Shown: piece after piece, positions 1 through 6,130 of the stretch
How the letters are laid out: each line of letters begins with the position of its first letter
Numbering within the stretch: the first letter of the stretch is position 1
Assembly (NCBI GenBank): GCA_016282815.1
Contig: JAEELU010000130.1
Coordinates: 1-6,130, forward strand
DNA length: 6,130 nt
DNA from: Acholeplasmatales bacterium
GTDB taxonomy: Bacteria; Bacillota_I; Bacilli_A; Acholeplasmatales; Anaeroplasmataceae
Direction: 5' to 3'
Translations under genes and position numbers: made by a program
Notes under the pieces: generated by a model
The model's input: the letters and a program-made list of their open reading frames with translations, nothing else
Database searches by the model: none
What the model was told of the DNA's origin: nothing

Positions 1-2554
1 GAGAAACAATTAACAATTGAGCTGCAGAATCCTTGATTGGTTCAAAGATTTTCTTAGCTTCAGCATCTAATGTAACAGTTAATTTAGCATTGAAGCTCTT
101 ACCAATTACCTTAGCTGCTCTTGCTTCTTCTAAAGCCTTTAAAATTTGATCTCTATATTCCATAAATTTATCGAATTTAGCTTCTAATGCCTCATCTAAT
201 TTTTCATCTGCAACTGGCATATCTGTTAGATATACATCCTCTGCAGTCTTATATGGAACTTGATCATATGCTTCACTCATTGTATGAGGAAGAATTGGTG
301 TTAATAATTTAATTAAAGCATCTAAGATAGCAGCAAATACAGTTTGAACTGATAATCTCTTATTAGATTCTGGATCTTCAATATATAAGATATCCTTTGT
401 AAAATCTAGATAGAATTGAGATAAAGTATTTGTAATATAGGCATTTAATTCTCTATATACTTCACCAAAATCAAATGTTTCATAATGTCCTTTTACAGAC
501 TTAATGAACTTTTGTAGCTTGATATACATATATTTATCAACTTCTTCTAATTTTTCATAAGGTAGAGCCTTTGATGGATCAAAATCAGAAGTATTAGTTA
601 ATAAGAATTTAATTGTATTTCTAATTTTTCTATAGCTTTCTGATACTTGTTTTAAGATATCTTGAGAAAGTGGCATATCAGCTCTATATTCTACTGATGC
701 AACCCATAAACGTAGGATATCTGCACCTGATGTATTACATACCTTGATTGGGTCAACTGTATTACCTAAAGACTTAGACATCTTTCTACCTTGACCATCA
801 AGTGTAAATCCATGAGATACTACTGCCTTATATGGTGCAGTACCAGTTGTAGCTACAGCTGTAATAATAGATGAGTTAAACCAACCTCTATATTGGTCAG
901 AACCTTCTAAATAAAGGTCACAAGGATAATTTAGACCTCTTCTATTTAATAGCATATATGATGATCCTGAATCGAACCATACATCCATGATATCATTTTC
1001 TTTTGTGAATTTACCATTTGGAGAATGCTCATTTGTATAGCCTTCTGGAAGTAATTCCTTAGCAGTCTTTTCAAACCAAATATTTGAGCCATACTTGCTA
1101 AATAAATCAGCAACATGAGCAAGTACCTTTTGGTCTAAAATTTCAGTACCATCTTCTGCATAGAATACTGGAATAGGTACACCCCAAGCTCTTTGACGTG
1201 AAATACACCAATCATGTCTATCCTTAATCATATTAGAAATTCTAATTTCACCCCATTTAGGATTCCAATTAACATTCTTAATAGCATTTAGAATTTCATC
1301 CTTAATTGGATCAATAGATGCAAACCATTGTGGAGTTGCTCTAAAGATAACTGGCTTTTTAGTTCTCCAGTCATGAGGATATGAGTGAACAATTGGATCA
1401 AGTAATAATAATGAGCCACAATTCTTTAAATCTTCAATAATTACATCTTCAGATTCATCATAGAATAAGCCTTCATATTTTCCAGCTTCCTTTGTTTGAT
1501 AACCCTTAGAATCTACAGCAACCATAATATCTAGGCCATATTGCTTACCAGCGATATAGTCCTCTTCACCATAGCCTGGAGCGATATGAACAAAACCAGT
1601 ACCATCAGTTGTTGTTACATAATCAGCATTGATTGTTGGAGATACTCTATCATATAGAGGGTGCTTATATTTAAACTTTAATAAATCAGTACCCTTAACA
1701 TGGCAAATTTCTTTAACATCCTCTAAGCCTAATTTCTTAGAAAGTGATGGTAATAAATCTGCAGCACAAACCATCTTACCCTTATTTGATTCAAATAATA
1801 CATATTCAACTACTGGACCAGCCGCAACAGCTAAGTTACAAGGAAGTGTCCAAGGTGTAGTTGTCCAAATCATATAAGATGCATCTTTAAAATCACCTTC
1901 AGCATCTACTAATGGGAACTTAAAGTAAATTGCCTTAGATGTAATATCCTTATATTCGATTTCAGCCTCAGCTAGTGCTGATTCTGATGATGGTGACCAA
2001 TAAACTGGCTTTAATCCTTTATAAATTAAGCCCTTTTCTGCCATTTTAGCAAATACTCTAATTTGATCAGCTTCAAAATCCTTTGTAAGTGTAATATATG
2101 GATTATCAAAATCACCTAATACACCTAGTCTCTTAAAACCAACCTTTTGACGTTCTACTTGCTTATATGCATATTCTTCACAAAGCTTTCTAAATTCAAC
2201 AATTGGCTTATCCTTTCTTGATACGCCAGCCTTTTGAAGTGCATTTTCAATAGGTAGACCATGTGTATCCCAACCAGGAATATAAACAGACTTATAGCCA
2301 TTCATGTTGTAATATCTTACAACAAAATCCTTTAAAATCTTATTTAAGGCATGTCCTAGATGGATATCACCATTTGCATATGGAGGTCCATCATGTAATG
2401 TATATTCTCTTTTTCCTTCATTTTTCTTAATAACCTTATTATAAAGGTCGATATCTTCCCACTTCTTTTGAATTAAAGGCTCTTTATTTGTTAAATTACC
2501 TCTCATTTCAAAATTAGTTTTACCCATATATAGGGTTTCCTTATAATCCTTCAT
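1..2554 (-). CDS. ileS: Isoleucyl-tRNA synthetase, C-terminally cut by window edge
   Basis: This gene encodes the cytoplasmic class I enzyme that charges tRNA-Ile with isoleucine using ATP. The frame is open from the ATG at 2554-2552 to the window edge and gives 851 residues. Bacterial IleS proteins are usually about 900-930 residues, so only the extreme C-terminus, normally a Cys-rich zinc-binding segment, is missing. Visible landmarks are the HIGH-class motif HLGH at residues 65-68, the CP1 editing-domain motif WTTTPWTLP at 230-238 with Asn240, the editing segment GTGFVHIAPGYGEEDY ending at 333 with His323 and Asp332 (matching the E. coli editing residues His333 and Asp342), WCISRQRAWGVP at 449-460, and KMSKS at 591-595. 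The ATG is supported by AGGAGG five bases upstream. Transcription appears controlled by an isoleucine T-box leader directly upstream. One oddity is Tyr328, where E. coli IleS has His in APGHG. The motif spacing indicates the bacterial IleS rather than ValS or LeuS. Confidence 0.97.
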   Translation of the reverse strand, partial: MKDYKETLYMGKTNFEMRGNLTNKEPLIQKKWEDIDLYNKVIKKNEGKREYTLHDGPPYANGDIHLGHALNKILKDFVVRYYNMNGYKSVYIPGWDTHGLPIENALQKAGVSRKDKPIVEFRKLCEEYAYKQVERQKVGFKRLGVLGDFDNPYITLTKDFEADQIRVFAKMAEKGLIYKGLKPVYWSPSSESALAEAEIEYKDITSKAIYFKFPLVDAEGDFKDASYMIWTTTPWTLPCNLAVAAGPVVEYVLFESNKGKMVCAADLLPSLSKKLGLEDVKEICHVKGTDLLKFKYKHPLYDRVSPTINADYVTTTDGTGFVHIAPGYGEEDYIAGKQYGLDIMVAVDSKGYQTKEAGKYEGLFYDESEDVIIEDLKNCGSLLLLDPIVHSYPHDWRTKKPVIFRATPQWFASIDPIKDEILNAIKNVNWNPKWGEIRISNMIKDRHDWCISRQRAWGVPIPVFYAEDGTEILDQKVLAHVADLFSKYGSNIWFEKTAKELLPEGYTNEHSPNGKFTKENDIMDVWFDSGSSYMLLNRRGLNYPCDLYLEGSDQYRGWFNSSIITAVATTGTAPYKAVVSHGFTLDGQGRKMSKSLGNTVDPIKVCNTSGADILRLWVASVEYRADMPLSQDILKQVSESYRKIRNTIKFLLTNTSDFDPSKALPYEKLEEVDKYMYIKLQKFIKSVKGHYETFDFGEVYRELNAYITNTLSQFYLDFTKDILYIEDPESNKRLSVQTVFAAILDALIKLLTPILPHTMSEAYDQVPYKTAEDVYLTDMPVADEKLDEALEAKFDKFMEYRDQILKALEEARAAKVIGKSFNAKLTVTLDAEAKKIFEPIKDSAAQLLIVS

Positions 2555-2559
2555 TTTAT

Positions 2560-2565
2560 CCTCCT
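2560..2565 (-). promoter_or_regulatory. Ribosome binding site of ileS
   Basis: On the minus strand this reads AGGAGG, five bases before the ATG at 2554-2552. It fixes the ileS start. It lies only three bases downstream of the U-run of the T-box terminator, so a terminated transcript lacks the ribosome binding site altogether. Confidence 0.9.
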
Positions 2566-2568
2566 AAT

Positions 2569-2601
2569 AAAAAAAGTCCTTAGAAATTTAATTCTAAGGA
2601 C
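2569..2601 (-). terminator. Intrinsic terminator of the ileS T-box leader
   Basis: In the transcript sense, a perfect 10-bp stem (GUCCUUAGAA at 2601-2592 pairing with UUCUAAGGAC at 2585-2576) closes a 6-base loop and is followed by seven consecutive U residues at 2575-2569. This is a standard Rho-independent terminator. Its 5' arm includes CCUUAG at 2599-2594, which can instead pair with CUAAGG in the T-box at 2626-2621. Terminator and antiterminator therefore exclude each other, as expected for a transcriptional T-box switch. Confidence 0.93.
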
Positions 2602-2626
2602 GAAAATATCCGCGGTACCACCTTAG
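2594..2626 (-). promoter_or_regulatory. T-box sequence and antiterminator helix
   Basis: The conserved 14-base T-box reads AAGGTGGTACCGCG at 2624-2611, one base away from the usual AGGGTGGNACCGCG. The bulge UGGU at 2620-2617 pairs with a tRNA 3' end of ACCA, so the variable U fits an A discriminator base, as in tRNA-Ile. The antiterminator stem pairs CUAAGG (2626-2621) with CCUUAG (2599-2594). The second strand is part of the terminator 5' arm, so forming one helix disrupts the other. Confidence 0.95.
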
Positions 2627-2704
2627 TTCTATATTTATGAAAATATAGCACTCAATTAACCTTTAACGCAGGAATACGAATAGGACTTATCCTCCTATCA
2701 GCTT

Positions 2705-2788
2705 CACCATTGATTCAAGTAGAGGACTTCTATTATCTTTCACCAAACGATAACTCTCTAAAATCTGTCATTTCTACTACGGATGGTA
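2705..2788 (-). promoter_or_regulatory. T-box stem I with AUC (isoleucine) specifier
   Basis: The lower helix is ACCAU (2787-2783) with AUGGU (2710-2706), extendable by one U-G pair (2788 with 2705). The helix above the loop is GUAGA (2777-2773) with UCUAC (2723-2719). Between them lies an internal loop with CCGUA (2782-2778) on the 5' side and UUGAAUCA (2718-2711) on the 3' side. The codon AUC at 2714-2712, followed by one purine before the helix resumes, sits where T-box specifier codons are found and would pair with the GAU anticodon of tRNA-Ile. The assignment agrees with the downstream gene. I folded the pairing by eye. Confidence 0.83.
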
Positions 2789-2809
2789 TCAACACATTTA
2801 ACCTAATAA

Positions 2810-2838
2810 ATTATACTAAATTTTAATATCATTGTAAA
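2810..2838 (-). promoter_or_regulatory. Promoter of the ileS T-box transcript
   Basis: On the minus strand there is a -35 box TTTACA (2838-2833; five of six bases match TTGACA), a spacer of exactly 17 bases, and a perfect -10 box TATAAT (2815-2810). This fits the housekeeping sigma factor. Initiation is expected at about 2804-2803, some 20 bases before stem I begins. The promoter lies wholly in the gap between the HAD gene stop codon and the T-box leader, so ileS can be transcribed independently of the upstream ABC-HAD operon. Confidence 0.88.
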
Positions 2839-2849
2839 GTATCTAAATA

Positions 2850-2871
2850 TTAGCTAATCTAGATTAACTAA
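2850..2871 (-). repeat. AT-rich inverted repeat over the HAD gene stop codon
   Basis: On the minus strand TTAGTTAAT (2871-2863) can pair with ATTAGCTAA (2858-2850) around a CTAG loop, a 9-bp hairpin with one G-U pair. The TAG stop at 2856-2854 lies in its 3' arm. It could slow or weakly end transcription of the ABC-HAD operon. However, the stem is nearly all A-U and no U-run follows, so I do not call it a terminator. Such a repeat may also arise by chance in AT-rich DNA. Confidence 0.35.
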
Positions 2872-3498
2872 ATCTAAATTATAATCAGCTAATTTTTTAA
2901 TTTCTTCCCAGCTTTTTTGAAAGTCATAGATGGCTAAGCAATCAAAGTTTTTACTCTTAGCTCCTTCAATTGCATATATAGCATCTTCAACTACTAAAGC
3001 CTCTTCAGTCTTATAATTTTCAAGACCACATACTAGCTCATAGCCTGAACCATCAAGCTTAGTAGTTTTTAAATCGCTTGCTGAATAAACATTTTTAAAA
3101 TATTTATTAACATTATTCTTTTCAAATGAAGCGTTAAGTAAATAGTTAGCAGTTGCTGAAAAAAGTATTATCTTTCCTCTTTTTGCAAATTCATCTAAAA
3201 GCTTAATAGCATTTGGTTTAAGCTCCTGCTTAATATAGCTTTTCTTAACATAATTAAATAATCTATTTTCTAAATCTTCTTTAGAAATATTATTAAAGAA
3301 TGTTTCATGTAAATAATTTAGAGTTTCAACGCTTGTTTGTTTAATAACAACCTTATCTACATCAATATCAGTTATAACACCTTCATCTTTTACAAAACTT
3401 GAAATCAGCTTATCCCACATTCGCATAGAATCTAAAACAGTTCCATCATAATCTACAATAAATAATTTATATTTATCTAAAAAGCTATAATTATTCAA
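2854..3498 (-). CDS. HAD-superfamily phosphatase-like hydrolase, subfamily I, unknown substrate
   Basis: This is a predicted soluble, Mg-dependent phosphohydrolase of about 214 residues. Counting from the TTG at 3498, motif I is DYDGTVLDS with nucleophile Asp16 and acid/base Asp18. An alpha-helical cap of about 75 residues follows, which is the subfamily I arrangement. Motif II is ILFSATAN with Ser114, motif III is probably a Lys in LKTTK (144-148), and motif IV is VVEDAIYAIEGAK with Glu171-Asp172. All catalytic residues are present. The substrate is not evident; relatives act on sugar phosphates, phosphoglycolate, nucleotides and others. The frame stays open upstream to another TTG at 3546-3544, but that start lacks a ribosome binding site and adds 16 residues read from the ABC gene's coding region. 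The TTG at 3498 has AGGGG nine bases upstream and overlaps the ABC stop by 8 bases, suggesting translational coupling. Both starts are non-ATG, so the 5' end is uncertain. Confidence 0.88.
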   Translation of the reverse strand: MNNYSFLDKYKLFIVDYDGTVLDSMRMWDKLISSFVKDEGVITDIDVDKVVIKQTSVETLNYLHETFFNNISKEDLENRLFNYVKKSYIKQELKPNAIKLLDEFAKRGKIILFSATANYLLNASFEKNNVNKYFKNVYSASDLKTTKLDGSGYELVCGLENYKTEEALVVEDAIYAIEGAKSKNFDCLAIYDFQKSWEEIKKLADYNLDLVNLD

Positions 3499-5452
3499 GT
3501 TCGAAGGCCCCTGTATATAATTGATAATATGTACCCTTTTGAGCAATTAAATCATCATGGGTTCCACGTTCAATGATTCTTCCTTGATCTAAAACCATGA
3601 TACAATCTGAATTTCTAACTGTAGATAATCTATGGGCGATAACAAATGTTGTTCTTCCCTCCATTAGCTTATCCATACCCTTTTGAACTAAAGCCTCAGT
3701 TCTCGTATCAATTGATGATGTTGCCTCATCAAGTATCATAACAGGTGCATCAGCACAAGCAGCTCTTGCAATTGCGATTAACTGACGTTGACCTTGTGAT
3801 AGGTTAGCACCATTATGAGTAAGCATTGTATTAAAGCCATCTGGAAGTCTAGTTATAAAATCATAAGCGTTAGCAAGCTTGGCAGCCTCTATTACTTCCT
3901 CATCAGTAGCATCAAGTCTACCATATCTAATATTTTCCATAACTGTTCCAGTAAATAGGTTAGTTTCTTGTAAAACTATAGCAAGAGATCTTCTTAAATC
4001 ATCCTTCTTAATTTTATTGATGTTAATACCATCATATCTAACCTTACCATCAGCCATATCATAGAATCTATTAATTAGGTTTGTGATAGTTGTCTTACCA
4101 GCACCAGTCGCACCTACTAAAGCGATTTGTTGACCTGGATGAGCATAAATATCAATATTATGTAAAACTAATTTATCTGGATAATAACCGAAATCAACAT
4201 TATCAAGTAAAATATCCCCCTTAAGCTCTATATATTCAAGCTTATCAACTGTCTTATGCTGATATTTCCAAGCCCAATGATGAGTTCTTTCATTAGTTTC
4301 TGTAATATTTCCATTTTCATCAATATTACAATTAACTAAAGTAACATAGCCATCATCTGTTTCATTAACCTGATCCATCATACTAAATATACGGTTAGCG
4401 CCAGCCATTGCCATCGCAATCATTGACATTTGCTGGCTGACATTTGCGATAGTTTGATTGAACTGCTTTGTCATACCTAAGAAGGCAACAATTACAGCGA
4501 TACCTACATATTGATATGTAGGATCAAATACTCTACCAAGTGATAAATTCCATACATTAAAGCCGAATAGTACGATACCTACTATTGTAATAATAATATA
4601 TAGTAAATTACCAAAATTATTTAAGATAGGCATTAAAATATTACCATAATAATTTGCTTTTTTAGCATCATCATATAATTGATCATTAAGCTCATCAAAT
4701 TGAAGTTTTGACTCTTCTTCATGATTAAATACCTTAACAACCTTTTGACCATTCATCATCTCTTCAATGAAGCCTTCAACCTTACCAGTTGATATTTGTT
4801 GCTTCATAAAGTATTTAGCTGAATTTCCACCAATATGCTTAATAATCTTTGTAGCAACAAATACACCAATAAAGGCAACAAGTGCTAGCCATGCTGAATA
4901 GAAAATCATCATAAATGTTACAAAAACAATAGTGAAGATTGCTTGATATGCTTGAAGTAGAGTTTGAGTAATAAATTGTCTTACTGCATCAACATCATTT
5001 GTATATCTTGACATAATGTCACCATGAGCATTTCTATCAAAATATGAAATTGGAAGTGATTCCATCTTATTAAACATATCGCATCTTAATTTATATAAGA
5101 AGCCTTGACCAACCTTAGCCATTATTTGAGTATATATTAATGAACAAATAATACCAATAACATAAACTGAACCTAAGGCAATTCCAATAGTAACTAAGCT
5201 ATCCTTAATTTGTTCAAAAGAATAAATAATTGTAATCTTAGTTTCAGGGTCTGTGTAGCTTACAGTATTGATAATCATAGGTAAGAATACAGAGCCTGCA
5301 GTTGTAGAAAGGGCAACGAGTGTAAGTAAAATAAATACTATAATCATTTGCCACTTATAATATTTAAATAAATATTTTAATAATTTTAGAAGGGTCTTAA
5401 ATGAATTCTTATCCATTTTAGCCTTTATTCCGCCTCTTCCTGGACCAGCCAT
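3491..5452 (-). CDS. ABC exporter half, catalytically intact subunit of a heterodimer (TM288/BmrD-like)
   Basis: This encodes a type IV-fold (exporter class) ABC half-transporter of 653 residues in the cytoplasmic membrane, probably expelling drugs, lipids or peptides. Residues 1-33 are a cytoplasmic, MAGPGRGG-starting tail. Six hydrophobic segments lie near 35-60, 86-108, 168-186, 187-203, 275-298 and 315-332. A linker of about 45 residues (roughly 362-407, with HHWAWK) precedes the ATPase domain. That domain has Walker A GATGAGKTT (447-455), Q-loop Gln495, signature LSQGQ (551-555), Walker B MILDE with Asp575 and catalytic Glu576, and switch His607. The signature has Gln for the first Gly, as in TM288. 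The ATG at 5452-5450 is chosen because AGGAGG lies nine bases upstream; an in-frame GTG at 5461 directly abuts that site and is unlikely to be used. The gene starts one base after the partner subunit ends. Substrate is unknown. Confidence 0.95.
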   Translation of the reverse strand: MAGPGRGGIKAKMDKNSFKTLLKLLKYLFKYYKWQMIIVFILLTLVALSTTAGSVFLPMIINTVSYTDPETKITIIYSFEQIKDSLVTIGIALGSVYVIGIICSLIYTQIMAKVGQGFLYKLRCDMFNKMESLPISYFDRNAHGDIMSRYTNDVDAVRQFITQTLLQAYQAIFTIVFVTFMMIFYSAWLALVAFIGVFVATKIIKHIGGNSAKYFMKQQISTGKVEGFIEEMMNGQKVVKVFNHEEESKLQFDELNDQLYDDAKKANYYGNILMPILNNFGNLLYIIITIVGIVLFGFNVWNLSLGRVFDPTYQYVGIAVIVAFLGMTKQFNQTIANVSQQMSMIAMAMAGANRIFSMMDQVNETDDGYVTLVNCNIDENGNITETNERTHHWAWKYQHKTVDKLEYIELKGDILLDNVDFGYYPDKLVLHNIDIYAHPGQQIALVGATGAGKTTITNLINRFYDMADGKVRYDGININKIKKDDLRRSLAIVLQETNLFTGTVMENIRYGRLDATDEEVIEAAKLANAYDFITRLPDGFNTMLTHNGANLSQGQRQLIAIARAACADAPVMILDEATSSIDTRTEALVQKGMDKLMEGRTTFVIAHRLSTVRNSDCIMVLDQGRIIERGTHDDLIAQKGTYYQLYTGAFELE

Positions 5453-5453
5453 A

Positions 5454-6130
5454 TTATTCACCCTCCTTTTGATTGCTCATTTGGATATTATAAACTTCCT
5501 TATAAATCTCGTTATTAGCAAGTAATTCTTCATTAGTACCGATACCATCAATCTTACCATTATCCATAACTACTACTAAATCAGCATTTTCAACTGATGA
5601 TAATCTTTGAGCAATAATAATTTTTGTTGTATCTGGTAAATCAGATTTTAAGCCCTTTCTAATTACAGCATCTGTCTTAGTATCTACGGCAGATGTTGAA
5701 TCATCTAGAATTAAAATCTTTGGATTTTTAAGTAGGGCTCTTGCGATACATAGTCTTTGCTTTTGACCACCAGACACATTTGTACCACCTTGTTCAATAT
5801 GAGTATTTAAGCCCTCAGGAAATCTCTTGATAAATTCAGATGCACAAGCGATATCACAAACTCTCATAAGCTCTTCATCTGTAGCTTCCTTATTACCCCA
5901 TCTTAGGTTTTCAGCAATTGTTCCTGAGAATAATACATTCTTTTGTAAAACTACTGAAACCTGGTCTCTTAAAGTCTTTAAATCATATTCCTTTACATTC
6001 TTTCCACCAACTAAAAGCTCACCATTTGTAACATCATATAATCTTGAAATTAAGTTAACTAAAGTAGTTTTAGAAGCACCAGTTCCACCTATAATACCTA
6101 TAGTTTGACCCGATTTAATACTTAAATTAA
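5454..6130 (-). CDS. ABC exporter half, degenerate-site subunit of a heterodimer (TM287/BmrC-like), N-terminus outside window
   Basis: Only the C-terminal ATPase domain is present: 224 residues from the window edge to the TAA at 5456-5454. The membrane domain should lie upstream. Counting from the first full codon (6128), Walker A is GGTGASKTT (14-22), with Ser in place of the Gly before Lys. The Q-loop is VVLQKN near 70, the signature is a canonical VSGGQ (118-122), and Walker B is ILILDD with Asp143 where the catalytic Glu normally stands. The switch His is replaced by Gln174 in IIAQRLSS. Asp for Glu and Gln for His are the hallmarks of the non-hydrolysing site in heterodimeric exporters such as TM287/TM288. 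The product must pair with the subunit encoded immediately downstream, which supplies the intact site. An in-frame ATG at 5867 is internal and not the start, because conserved ABC sequence continues upstream of it. Confidence 0.95.
   Translation of the reverse strand, partial: NLSIKSGQTIGIIGGTGASKTTLVNLISRLYDVTNGELLVGGKNVKEYDLKTLRDQVSVVLQKNVLFSGTIAENLRWGNKEATDEELMRVCDIACASEFIKRFPEGLNTHIEQGGTNVSGGQKQRLCIARALLKNPKILILDDSTSAVDTKTDAVIRKGLKSDLPDTTKIIIAQRLSSVENADLVVVMDNGKIDGIGTNEELLANNEIYKEVYNIQMSNQKEGE
5462..5467 (-). promoter_or_regulatory. Ribosome binding site of the second ABC subunit, deciding its start
   Basis: The minus strand reads AGGAGG here, inside the last codons of the upstream ABC gene. 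Nine bases separate it from the ATG at 5452-5450, a normal distance. The GTG at 5461-5459 touches the site with no spacer, which argues against that longer reading. The arrangement GAA TAA T ATG points to translational coupling of the two exporter subunits. Confidence 0.88.

Larger units (their letters stand above)
2569..2804 (-). promoter_or_regulatory. T-box riboswitch leader, isoleucine-specific
   Basis: This is the leader RNA of ileS, about 235 nt from the predicted start of transcription to the end of the terminator. T-box leaders bind a cognate tRNA. When that tRNA is uncharged, its free 3' end stabilises an antiterminator and the downstream gene is transcribed. All main parts are visible in order: stem I (2788-2705) with an AUC codon in its specifier loop; a distal hairpin UUAUC/GAUAA whose loop (2748-2738) carries GGUGAAA; a possible stem II hairpin AUAGGA/UCCUAU (2698-2680); a GCGUUAA-containing stretch at about 2670-2655 that fits the stem IIA/B pseudoknot region; a perfect 8-bp stem III, CUAUAUUU/AAAUAUAG with a UCAU loop (2648-2629); the T-box sequence (2624-2611); and the terminator. 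Stem II and pseudoknot pairings are less certain than the rest. Confidence 0.95.

Noticed and set aside
1629..1877. Plus-strand open frame of 82 codons
   Set aside because: It lies opposite the IleS editing domain, which is strongly conserved on the minus strand. It has no ribosome binding site that I could see and no recognisable motif.
2850..2871. Intrinsic terminator at the end of the HAD gene
   Set aside because: The hairpin is almost all A-U and is followed by mixed sequence rather than a U-run, so it is kept only as an inverted repeat.
3879..4064. Plus-strand open frame of 61 codons
   Set aside because: It is antisense to the ATPase domain of the complete ABC subunit (Walker A to signature region); it is a low-complexity Ser/Leu-rich shadow.
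5450..5461. GTG at 5461 as the start of the complete ABC subunit
   Set aside because: It directly abuts the AGGAGG site; the ATG at 5452 has a normal nine-base spacing and gives the MAGPGRGG N-terminus that I recall for this exporter family.
5454..5867. A short stand-alone ATPase fragment starting at the ATG at 5867
   Set aside because: The same frame stays open to the window edge and encodes Walker A and the Q-loop upstream of that ATG, so the gene is simply cut by the window, not a short gene.
5827..6108. Plus-strand open frame of 93 codons
   Set aside because: It is antisense to the Walker A and Q-loop region of the partial ABC subunit and resembles the other shadow frame because the two ATPase domains are homologous.
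1..6130. Mobile elements, CRISPR arrays, tRNA or rRNA genes, phage or defence genes
   Set aside because: Reading both strands showed no transposase, spaced direct repeats, cloverleaf sequence or rRNA signatures. The window is filled by housekeeping and transport genes, and I see no support for a novel system.

Overview
The window looks like ordinary chromosomal DNA from a low-GC member of the Bacillota (Firmicutes). The sequence is strongly AT-rich, AGA is the dominant arginine codon, Shine-Dalgarno sites are AGGAGG, and a tRNA-sensing T-box leader stands in front of an aminoacyl-tRNA synthetase gene. I cannot name a genus or species. Every gene I can support lies on the minus strand, so biological order runs from base 6130 down to base 1.

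Layout in transcription order: (1) 6130-5454, the C-terminal nucleotide-binding domain of one ABC exporter half, with its membrane part outside the window. (2) 5452-3491, a complete second ABC exporter half (membrane domain plus ATPase domain), starting one base after the first gene stops. (3) 3498-2854, a HAD-superfamily phosphatase-like gene overlapping the end of the exporter gene, probably starting at TTG. (4) 2838-2555, a regulatory region with a near-consensus promoter and a complete isoleucine T-box leader ending in an intrinsic terminator. (5) 2554-1, isoleucyl-tRNA synthetase (ileS), missing only its C-terminal end at the window edge.

The two ABC halves form a heterodimeric exporter of the TM287/TM288 or BmrC/BmrD type. 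The upstream subunit carries a degenerate ATP site (Asp for the catalytic Glu, Gln for the switch His, altered Walker A). The downstream subunit has intact Walker A, Walker B and His residues but an LSQGQ signature. All deviations therefore fall in one composite ATP site, leaving the other competent. The HAD gene is likely the last cistron of this operon; its substrate cannot be read from the sequence.

ileS has its own promoter about 20 bp past the HAD stop codon. Its leader shows an AUC (Ile) specifier, a conserved T-box sequence whose UGGU bulge matches a tRNA ending in ACCA, and mutually exclusive antiterminator and terminator helices. Uncharged tRNA-Ile should therefore allow ileS transcription. 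I found no mobile element, CRISPR array, tRNA or rRNA gene, and no evidence of a novel system. The most useful points are the complete T-box architecture, the asymmetric ABC dimer and several start-codon corrections.
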